Of a stretch of 64,000 nt of DNA, positions 43,012-49,080 are shown piece after piece. Below the pieces are notes generated by a model, which saw nothing but the letters and a program-made list of their open reading frames with translations, searched no databases and was not told the DNA's origin. The translations under genes and the position numbers were made by a program. The DNA comes from Frankiales bacterium (GTDB taxonomy: Bacteria; Actinomycetota; Actinomycetes; Mycobacteriales; Jatrophihabitantaceae): positions 1-64,000 of the forward strand of contig JAOPUZ010000021.1 in assembly GCA_025966315.1 (NCBI GenBank), in the 5' to 3' direction. Numbering within the stretch: the stretch's first letter is position 1; each line of letters opens with the position of its first letter.

Positions 43012-44430
43012 ATGAGCGGTTTCGGATTCGGCTTCGGTTCTGGTGGGCAGGGCGGTTCGGGCGGGCAGGGCGGTTCGGGCGACGGACCGGACGACCTGTC
43101 GAGCAGCATCCCGTTGTTCGCGGAATTGCAGAAGTTGCTGTCTTCCCCGGGCGGTCCCGTCAACTGGGATCTGGCCCGACAACTGGCGTTGTCGAACCTG
43201 GCCGCGACCCATCGGATGGTGGGTGCCGCGGACGACCGGACGGCGGCCGACGCGCTTCGGCTGGCCGACATGTGGCTTGACGAGGTCACCGAATTGCCAT
43301 CCGGCGTGACGACGATGAAGGCATGGAGCCAGGTCGACTGGGTCGAGAACACAATCGGTACCTGGGCGGCGCTCTGCGATCCGGTGGCGGGACGAGTCGT
43401 GTCGGCCATGTCGGGCGCGCTGCCTCCGGAGCTGGCTGCCCAAGCCGGCGCAATGGCCCCGATGATGTCGCAGATCGGCGGCTTGATGTTCGGTGCCCAA
43501 CTCGGTCAGGGCTTGGCTGCCTTGGCCGGCGAAGTCGTGTCGGCAACGGAAATCGGGCTGCCGCTCGGACCAGCTGGGACCGGGGCTCTGGTCCTGCGCA
43601 ACATCGATGCGATGGCGGCCGAGATCGGCCGGCCGGTCGATGAGGTCCGCCTCTTTATCGCACTGCGCGAGGCGGCTCACCATCGCTTGTTCAGTCACGT
43701 GCCCTGGCTCAAGCAGCAACTGCTCGACGCGGTGGACGCGTACGGTCGCGGCATCAAAATCGACCCGGAAGCGATCTCGTCGGCCCTCACCGACATCGAT
43801 CCGTCCAACCCCGAGTCACTGCAGAACGCCCTCGCTGGTGGGCTGTTCGAGCCCGAAAATACTGAAGCCCAGAACGCGGCACTTCGCCGGCTCGAAACGA
43901 TGCTGGCCTTGATCGAGGGCTGGGTCGACACCGTGGTCGGCCAGGCCGCCGGAGCGCGGATGGCGGGCACCGCAGCCCTGGTCGAAGCCGTCCGGCGTCG
44001 CCGCGCAGCCGGCGGTCCGGCGGAGCAGACGTTCGCGACCCTCGTCGGTCTGGAACTTCGACCGCGCCGTCTACGCGACGCCGCCACGCTCTGGGGAGCG
44101 ATGGGGGCCAAGCACGGTCAGTCCGAGCGCGATCACCTGTGGACCCATCCCGATCTGATGCCCGGCGCGGACGATCTCGATGATCCGCTGGGTTTCGCCG
44201 AGGTCTATGGAACGGCAGCGACGCTGGACATCGCGGACTTCGAGGTACTGAGCGGGGCCGCCGAATCCGGCAGCCCTCAGAACAGCCGCGACTCATCGGG
44301 CGACGTCGACGCGGGTGGTGCTGCCGCCAGCTCGGGTTCGGCCGACAACCCGGCCGGCCCGGCCAGCGAGCCGCCTGGGAGCGAGGACACCGACGGTTCG
44401 AGCTCCGGCTCGCCCTCGACCGGCCACTGA
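43012..44430 (+). CDS. DUF2342-type zinc metalloprotease family protein
   Basis: About 472 residues. The N-terminus MSGFGFGFGSGG with two copies of GGQGGSG is followed by the conserved DUF2342 domain (residues ~30-360) with WENTIGTW-like WVENTIGTWAAL, MMSQIGGLMFGAQLGQ, and the metal-binding-type LREAAHHRLFSHVPWLKQ. The last 60 residues are a disordered Ser/Gly/Ala-rich tail. Homologues (Rv3195) neighbour YlbL and ThiF-like genes. The start is either GTG 43003 or ATG 43012; neither has a clear ribosome site. The 3' end overlaps the convergent YgjP-type gene by 154 bases. Confidence 0.87.
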   Translation: MSGFGFGFGSGGQGGSGGQGGSGDGPDDLSSSIPLFAELQKLLSSPGGPVNWDLARQLALSNLAATHRMVGAADDRTAADALRLADMWLDEVTELPSGVTTMKAWSQVDWVENTIGTWAALCDPVAGRVVSAMSGALPPELAAQAGAMAPMMSQIGGLMFGAQLGQGLAALAGEVVSATEIGLPLGPAGTGALVLRNIDAMAAEIGRPVDEVRLFIALREAAHHRLFSHVPWLKQQLLDAVDAYGRGIKIDPEAISSALTDIDPSNPESLQNALAGGLFEPENTEAQNAALRRLETMLALIEGWVDTVVGQAAGARMAGTAALVEAVRRRRAAGGPAEQTFATLVGLELRPRRLRDAATLWGAMGAKHGQSERDHLWTHPDLMPGADDLDDPLGFAEVYGTAATLDIADFEVLSGAAESGSPQNSRDSSGDVDAGGAAASSGSADNPAGPASEPPGSEDTDGSSSGSPSTGH

Positions 44431-44939
44431 CTGCTGAGAGCGACCCCTTCGAGGAAACCCTTGGCTCGCTCGGTGCGCGGATAGCGATCCACCCACGCCC
44501 AGAATTCCGGGCTGTGACCGGCGACGAGTAAATGGCTCAGTTCGTGGACGAGCACGTAGTCGAGCACCCAATCCGGCATCGTCCGCAATCGGTGGGAAAT
44601 TCGTATCGTGGCGTCGGTGGGCGTGCAGGATCCCCACCGTTGGCCCATGTTTGTCACCCAGGTCACGGTGGCCGGCTTGGCGCGACCCTCGAGGTGCTGG
44701 CTCGACAACTGGGTCGCTCGGCTCATCAGTGCGCCATCGCTGGCGCGCGGACCGCGTCGCTCGAGACGCTCTTCACGACGCTGGATCCGCTCGATCATCT
44801 CAGCGACCAACCGCTGTTCTTCGGACCTCGAGGTTCGAGCGGGCATCATGATGATGATCTTGTCGCCCTCGCGAAACGCGGCTACGGTGCGACGGCGGCG
44901 GGCGCTGCGACGCACCTCGACGACGGGGCGACTGGACAT
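44277..44939 (-). CDS. YgjP-like M48-type metallopeptidase
   Basis: A 220-residue zinc metallopeptidase of the YgjP/WLM type. The zinc motif HELSHLLVAGHSPEFW supplies two His and, further on, a third His; RWGSCTPTDATIRISHRL is the family signature upstream. The C-terminal ~50 residues (PELEPSVSSLPGG onward) are disordered. The gene overlaps the tail of the convergent DUF2342 gene by 154 bases on the other strand, in the part coding for that disordered tail. Start ATG 44939. Confidence 0.87.
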   Translation of the reverse strand: MSSRPVVEVRRSARRRRTVAAFREGDKIIIMMPARTSRSEEQRLVAEMIERIQRREERLERRGPRASDGALMSRATQLSSQHLEGRAKPATVTWVTNMGQRWGSCTPTDATIRISHRLRTMPDWVLDYVLVHELSHLLVAGHSPEFWAWVDRYPRTERAKGFLEGVALSSQWPVEGEPELEPSVSSLPGGSLAGPAGLSAEPELAAAPPASTSPDESRLF

Positions 44940-44977
44940 GAATCAAAGCCTAGAGTGCCGGTCCGACAAATCATCGT

Positions 44978-45130
44978 CTGTCCACAGCCCGTGTCGGCCA
45001 GCGCTTCGTCGTCCACAGGCAAACTGTTCAGCGGCCAGCGTGCACGCACGCCCGTGGTGCAGTTATCCACAGCGGCCTCCACAAGTGTGGACATGGAGTT
45101 GAAGGTTATCTAGGTCGCGGCTGTGGACAA
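44978..45130. promoter_or_regulatory. Cluster of DnaA-box-like sites
   Basis: Within 153 bases of intergenic DNA there are two perfect 9-mers, TTATCCACA (45063-45071) and TTGTCCACA on the reverse strand (45130-45122), and three one-mismatch sites: CTGTCCACA (44978-44986), TCGTCCACA (45009-45017) and ATGTCCACA on the reverse strand (45094-45086). A further TCCACA core at 45078-45083 forms with its neighbour the palindrome TCCACA-AG-TGTGGA (45078-45091). TTGTCCACA is the actinobacterial DnaA-box consensus. The gene starting at 45168 is ThiF-like; no dnaA is nearby. Confidence 0.7.
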
Positions 45131-45167
45131 CCTCAGATCAGGTGTTCGGCTGTGCGACGGTTTGTTC

Positions 45168-46274
45168 ATGAGCAACGCACCGAAGTCGCGACCCCGAGCA
45201 GCCCGCCTCAATGACGCCACCGAAGTGCTGTGGCGCTCGGCCGACAGTGTGCAGTTGGAGCTCGGTGACCGGCGGGTCGTCGTGCACAACGTCCGCTCGG
45301 ATCAGCTGAGCGAACTCCTCAATCGCCCGCCGACGAGCACGTCCCGGCGCGGCAGACGGCCCACGGCCGAAGCCAGCTACGCCGGTGAGCGGGCCAGTCC
45401 ACCGGATGACGGACCGCGCCTGCGAGATCTCCTCGCTCCGACCGGCCTGCTGGCCAGCGATCTACCGACCGGCAGCCGTGGCGTGCTGCCGGCCTACCTG
45501 GCCCCCGAGTTCGGCGCCTTGAACGGGTTGTACGGCGACGCGGCAACTACCGTGCTCACCGCTCGACGGCGTAGCACGGTCAGCGTGCACGGCACCTCAC
45601 GGATTGCCGCCACAGTGGCCGCGACGCTCGCCGCGGGCGGTGTAGGTCAGGTGTATCTCGCCGATCGGGGGGACGTCGGTGCCGGCGACTCGTGCCCTGG
45701 CGGCCTCAGTCCCGCCGACGAGGGTCGCCGATTCGGCGTAGCCGGCCCGGACGCGATCCGACGAGCGGCGCCGGACGCCCAGATCGGGCCGCCGGCACGG
45801 CAGCAGCCCGCTGATCTGGTCATCCTGACCGATCCGAGTCCGATCGAGCCGGCCGTTCGAACCGGGTTACATCTGGACGGCATCACGCATCTCGCAGTCT
45901 CGGTCAGTGGCGCTCATGCCGTGGTCGGGCCATTGGTCGTGCCTGGGCAGTCAAGCTGTCTCCGCTGCGCTGATCTCACCCGGACGGACCGGGACCCGGC
46001 TTGGCCCGCCCTGGCCATGCAACTCGGTCGACGTGCGAACCCCGGCCGGGCCTCACCGGCAGCGCTCTGCATGGCCGCCGCCGGCGTGACCGTCATGCAG
46101 GCGCTGGCCTACCTCGACGGAGAACCGTCCACGGTGTCCGGCGGAACACTCGAATGGCGGTTGCCGGACTGGCGACTGCGCCGGCGGAGTTGGCCGGCGC
46201 ACACGTCCTGTGATTGCGGTGCGGCGACGCCGATTACCCCGAGACGGCAGAATGACAGAGTGATCCAACGATGA
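45168..46274 (+). CDS. ThiF/E1-like protein with cyclodehydratase-type organisation
   Basis: A 368-residue protein. The central region (ISRIAATVAATLAAGGVGQVYLAD-like, here SRIAATVAATLAAGGVGQVY) is a degenerate Rossmann fold of the ThiF/UBA family, and Cys pairs CLRC (~263) and CDC (~354) could bind zinc. Such proteins resemble the N-terminal E1 part of RiPP cyclodehydratases; the mycobacterial homologue is Rv3196. No precursor peptide or YcaO partner is seen. The ATG at 45168 (MSNAPKS) is chosen; 45123 is possible. The stop overlaps the UbiB start by four bases. Confidence 0.8.
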   Translation: MSNAPKSRPRAARLNDATEVLWRSADSVQLELGDRRVVVHNVRSDQLSELLNRPPTSTSRRGRRPTAEASYAGERASPPDDGPRLRDLLAPTGLLASDLPTGSRGVLPAYLAPEFGALNGLYGDAATTVLTARRRSTVSVHGTSRIAATVAATLAAGGVGQVYLADRGDVGAGDSCPGGLSPADEGRRFGVAGPDAIRRAAPDAQIGPPARQQPADLVILTDPSPIEPAVRTGLHLDGITHLAVSVSGAHAVVGPLVVPGQSSCLRCADLTRTDRDPAWPALAMQLGRRANPGRASPAALCMAAAGVTVMQALAYLDGEPSTVSGGTLEWRLPDWRLRRRSWPAHTSCDCGAATPITPRRQNDRVIQR

Positions 46275-47581
46275 GCGACATTCCGCAGCGCGGGGTTGCG
46301 CGGACTGCCCGCCTGGCCCGGCTCCCCCTCGGTGTCGCCGGGCGGGCGACGGTCGGACTCGGTAAGCGCCTGTCGGGCAAACCGGCCGACGACATCCAAG
46401 CCGACTTGGCGCGCCGAACCGCGGAGCAACTCTTCGCCGTGCTGGGCCAGCTCAAGGGCGGTGCGATGAAGTTCGGCCAAGCATTGTCGGTGTTCGAGGC
46501 AGCGCTGCCCGAAGAGTCGGCCGCGCCGTATCGCGAGGCCCTCACCCGGTTGCAGGAAGCCGCACCACCGATGCCCGCGAGCACCATGCATCGCGTTCTA
46601 GACGAGCAGTTCGGCCGGTCATGGCGATCCAGGTTCAGCTCGTTCGACGACGTGCCGGCCGCCGCCGCCTCGATCGGTCAGGTACACAGCGCGGTCTGGG
46701 CCGACGGTCGCGCTGTGGCGGTGAAGATCCAATACCCCGGCGCAGGTCCGGCGCTGATGGCTGATTTCAATCAGCTGTCTCGCTTTGCCAAACTGTTCGG
46801 ACGGATCTCCCCCGGACTGGACGTGAAGCCGCTGCTCGCCGAGCTGAAGGCACGGGTGTCCGAAGAGCTCGACTACTCCCTCGAGGCCGAGTCACAACGA
46901 GCCTTCGCCGAGGCGTATCTCGACGATCCAGATATCGTGGTGCCGAGAGTGGTCGCGAGCGCGCCCAAGGTACTGGTCAGTGAATGGCTGGACGGCACGC
47001 CGCTGTCCAAGATCATTGTCTCCGGAACGCAGGAGCAACGGGATCGGGCGGGCTACCTGCTGGCTCTTTTGCACTTCTCCGCACCGCAGCGATGTCAGCT
47101 GCTGCATGCCGATCCGCACCCCGGCAACTTCCGGCTGCTCGACGACGGCCGACTGGGCGTCCTCGACTTCGGGGCGGTGGCTCGACTGCCCAACGGCACA
47201 CCCGAGCCGCTCGGTCGGATCACCCGGCTGGTTCTCGACGGCAAGGTCGACGAGGTGATCGACGCCATGCAGGCCGAGAATTTCATCCGCCCAGGAATGA
47301 CCATCGACGCGCAGAAGGTGATGGACTACCTTCGGCCGATACTGGAGCCCCTGGCCATGCCCGAATTCCGGTTCACCCGGGAGTGGATGCGGGAACAGGC
47401 GCAACGGATCGGTGACCCGCGCAACGAGGCCGCTCGCGTCGGCCGGATGCTGAACCTGCCGCCGGAGTATCTGCTGCTACATCGAGTAACGCTGGGATCG
47501 ATCGGGGTGCTGTGCCAGCTCGGGGCTACCGCGCCGTACCGGCAGGTCGCTGAGCGCTGGCAGCCCGGATTCGCAGTCTGA
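46271..47581 (+). CDS. ABC1/UbiB-family atypical kinase
   Basis: A 436-residue ABC1/ADCK-like protein. The family KxGQ motif appears as LKGGAMKFGQAL (~65), AASIGQVHSA forms the nucleotide-binding loop, VAVKIQYPG carries the lysine, and HADPHPGNF and LDFGAVARL are the catalytic and metal-binding motifs. UbiB proteins support quinone biosynthesis or lipid homeostasis; mycobacteria have a homologue (Rv3197) beside whiB7. Start ATG 46271 overlaps the ThiF-like stop, indicating coupling. A hairpin terminator follows after a tandem repeat. Confidence 0.92.
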   Translation: MSDIPQRGVARTARLARLPLGVAGRATVGLGKRLSGKPADDIQADLARRTAEQLFAVLGQLKGGAMKFGQALSVFEAALPEESAAPYREALTRLQEAAPPMPASTMHRVLDEQFGRSWRSRFSSFDDVPAAAASIGQVHSAVWADGRAVAVKIQYPGAGPALMADFNQLSRFAKLFGRISPGLDVKPLLAELKARVSEELDYSLEAESQRAFAEAYLDDPDIVVPRVVASAPKVLVSEWLDGTPLSKIIVSGTQEQRDRAGYLLALLHFSAPQRCQLLHADPHPGNFRLLDDGRLGVLDFGAVARLPNGTPEPLGRITRLVLDGKVDEVIDAMQAENFIRPGMTIDAQKVMDYLRPILEPLAMPEFRFTREWMREQAQRIGDPRNEAARVGRMLNLPPEYLLLHRVTLGSIGVLCQLGATAPYRQVAERWQPGFAV

Positions 47582-47696
47582 CCGACCGGAACCCCGGAAC
47601 CCCGGAACTCGCGGGCGCGGCGATGCACCGGCGGACACCGTCGACGCGAAACGAAGTGGGCCGAGCGGGATTCGGCGGGCGATCACACTGGACGAC

Positions 47697-47738
47697 AAAC
47701 CCGGGACGAGAAACCCGGGACGAGAAACCCGGGACGAG
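47697..47738. repeat. Tandem 14-bp repeat (three copies)
   Basis: AAACCCGGGACGAG is repeated three times exactly (47697-47710, 47711-47724, 47725-47738), just before the terminator stem. Confidence 0.85.
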
Positions 47739-47745
47739 AAACGAA

Positions 47746-47777
47746 AGTGGGCCGGACACTTGGGTGTCCGGCCCACT
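47746..47777 (+). terminator. Terminator after ubiB
   Basis: AGTGGGCCGGACAC and GTGTCCGGCCCACT form a 14-bp perfect stem with a TTGG loop, followed by CTTTA. It would end the ThiF-ubiB transcript. Confidence 0.85.
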
Positions 47778-47884
47778 CTTTACTGCAGATCGTTCGCGAA
47801 ACGGCCGCCGCGCAGGTCCCGCAGCCACCGACTGGCCCGCAGCGCCGCGATCAATACTGAACGCTAGCGACTGCATCGATCGGC

Positions 47885-48082
47885 TCAGCCCGCGAGGTCG
47901 TATTCCGAGGACGGGAGCTCGGCTAGGCGTTGCTCGGATTTTGCGGCCCGCCGGGCCACGTAGCCGGCCAACAGCCGCCAGCTCCGCGCCGAGGACGCTT
48001 GGCTGGCCAGTCGCCGCTTGGCCGCGTCCCCCCGGATGTCGCGCATTCGTTCGCGTGCCATTGCTTCGTGTAACTGGTACAT
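47885..48082 (-). CDS. Small basic protein downstream of whiB7
   Basis: A 65-residue frame beginning MYQLHEAMARERMRD. The ATG at 48082 has GAGGAG 9 bases upstream, which decides the start over the in-frame ATG at 48097. The sequence is helical and basic with no transmembrane segment. Short proteins with the MYQLHE start are common in actinobacteria next to regulatory genes; function unknown. It lies 72 bases after whiB7 on the same strand and may be co-transcribed. Confidence 0.65.
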   Translation of the reverse strand: MYQLHEAMARERMRDIRGDAAKRRLASQASSARSWRLLAGYVARRAAKSEQRLAELPSSEYDLAG

Positions 48083-48154
48083 CGTCGTACTCCTCATTGA
48101 GTAGCCGTAGCAAAGTTGCTGGTTTCGTGCTGCCTGTCCGACTGGTCGGACCGT

Positions 48155-48532
48155 TCATGCCGCTACCTCGGACCGGTTCTTGCGCGGGCGGCCGCGGGGC
48201 CGCTTGCGCGCGATGACCGCTCCCTGGTTGAGGATTTCGCCTCCCCAGACGCCCCACGGTTCGCGTCGGTCGAGGGCGCCTTCGAGGCACCCGACGCGGA
48301 CCGGGCAGTCACTGCAGAGGGACTTGGCCCGCTCCAGATCGGTCGGCGATTCCGCGAACCAAAGGTCGGCATCGAGGACCTGGCAGGGCAGATCCTCGAA
48401 GTCGGTGCCAAAGGCCGGGTCGACGGTAGGGACGAGTGCTTCGCAGATCGCGATCGCGGCCTTTGGGTCGGCCGCTTCCCACGGTTGCACCGCCAGCTCG
48501 GTCAGCTGTGCTCCTTGCGGAGTGGTGAACAC
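48155..48532 (-). CDS. whiB7: WhiB7 transcription factor
   Basis: A 125-residue WhiB protein with an iron-sulfur cluster. Four cysteines are present (in EDLPCQ, LCSDC, and VGC), followed by the GVWGGE turn that contacts SigA and the C-terminal AT-hook RKRPRGRPRK that binds AT-rich DNA, the WhiB7 signature. WhiB7 activates intrinsic antibiotic resistance genes in mycobacteria and Streptomyces. The start is GTG at 48532 with a near-perfect AAGGAGGTGA ribosome site six bases upstream. Its long leader carries a regulatory ORF and a terminator. Confidence 0.95.
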   Translation of the reverse strand: MFTTPQGAQLTELAVQPWEAADPKAAIAICEALVPTVDPAFGTDFEDLPCQVLDADLWFAESPTDLERAKSLCSDCPVRVGCLEGALDRREPWGVWGGEILNQGAVIARKRPRGRPRKNRSEVAA

Positions 48533-48657
48533 GTCGGGTCACCTCCTTGTTTCTTGTCAGCTCTGGTTTCGGTTCGGTGAAGGAATGAAGGTGGGTAGTT
48601 GACGGGCGCGGAGTCGAGGGTGGATGGGGTCGGGGCGGGCGTGCGGACAACAAAAAA

Positions 48658-48688
48658 GCCGCGGTTCCCGGTTAGGGGAATCCGCGGC
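48658..48688 (-). terminator. whiB7 leader terminator
   Basis: On the reverse strand GCCGCGGATTCCC and GGGAACCGCGGC form a GC-rich stem with a one-base bulge, followed by six T residues (48657-48652). It lies 22 bases downstream of the leader ORF stop. Confidence 0.8.
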
Positions 48689-48710
48689 CTCGAGAGGTCT
48701 CGCTCGGTGT

Positions 48711-48905
48711 TCAGAGCGGTATCTTTCGAGGTCTGCGGACCTGACCGAAGGTGGCCGTGGCCATTCCGGTCGGGGCGACGCGATCCCGCTTGGCAGAGGT
48801 CAGCCAGCTGGCATCGTTGGTCGCGGGGCGGAGGTGAGTCGTCGGCACAGCAGCGAAGGAAGCCATGTTGATCACGGCTTCCGTGTTGATCTTGTTCGAA
48901 ATCAC
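48711..48905 (-). CDS. whiB7 leader peptide (64 residues)
   Basis: A 64-codon ORF starting at GTG 48905 with a strong GGAGGT ribosome site. It reads VISNKINTEAVINMASF... with VAPTGMATATFGQVRRP and ends KIPL. Its position and ribosome site match the translated upstream ORF that controls whiB7 in other actinobacteria. The peptide itself is probably of regulatory value only, through ribosome stalling. Confidence 0.75.
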   Translation of the reverse strand: MISNKINTEAVINMASFAAVPTTHLRPATNDASWLTSAKRDRVAPTGMATATFGQVRRPRKIPL

Positions 48906-49014
48906 GTGGCACCTCCTTCAGCTGCTCGGCCAGTCACTTGCCGGTGACTCGCGGGATTTGATGTAAATCGGCAGGCCGATTTTTCTTCGTGTGCACGCGA
49001 GGTTATCGGAGTGC

Positions 49015-49061
49015 ATCAGAGCCGCACAAACTATTTATTGCCAATTCCCGAAAAAATTTTT
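49015..49061 (-). promoter_or_regulatory. Candidate WhiB7-type promoter of whiB7
   Basis: On the reverse strand an AT-rich block (AAAAATTTTTT at 49061-49051) precedes TTGGCA (49044-49039) and, after 18 bases, TCTGAT (49020-49015). WhiB7-activated promoters carry an AT-rich sequence just upstream of the -35 box, so autoregulation is plausible. Confidence 0.5.
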
Positions 49062-49080
49062 CACCGCCGGAACTGCGCGC

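Larger units (their letters stand above)
47582..47884. other. Repeat-bearing intergenic region after ubiB
   Basis: About 300 bases with no gene. It contains a 14-bp tandem repeat (47697-47738), a terminator (47746-47777) and short GGAACCCC repeats near 47586-47607. Confidence 0.6.
48533..49020 (-). promoter_or_regulatory. whiB7 leader with upstream ORF and intrinsic terminator (attenuator)
   Basis: The gap between uvrD2 and whiB7 carries a well-translated 64-codon ORF (48905-48711), a terminator stem (48688-48658) 23 bases after that ORF, and the whiB7 ribosome site at 48548-48539. This is the arrangement used for antibiotic-induced attenuation of whiB7: stalled translation of the leader ORF should alter folding and prevent termination. 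The candidate promoter lies just upstream, at about 49015-49061. Confidence 0.8.

Noticed and set aside
45168-46274. Complete RiPP biosynthesis cluster
   Set aside because: Only a ThiF-like protein is present; no YcaO, precursor peptide or transporter lies beside it.
47697-47738. Short CRISPR array after ubiB
   Set aside because: The 14-bp copies are directly adjacent without spacers and there is no cas gene.
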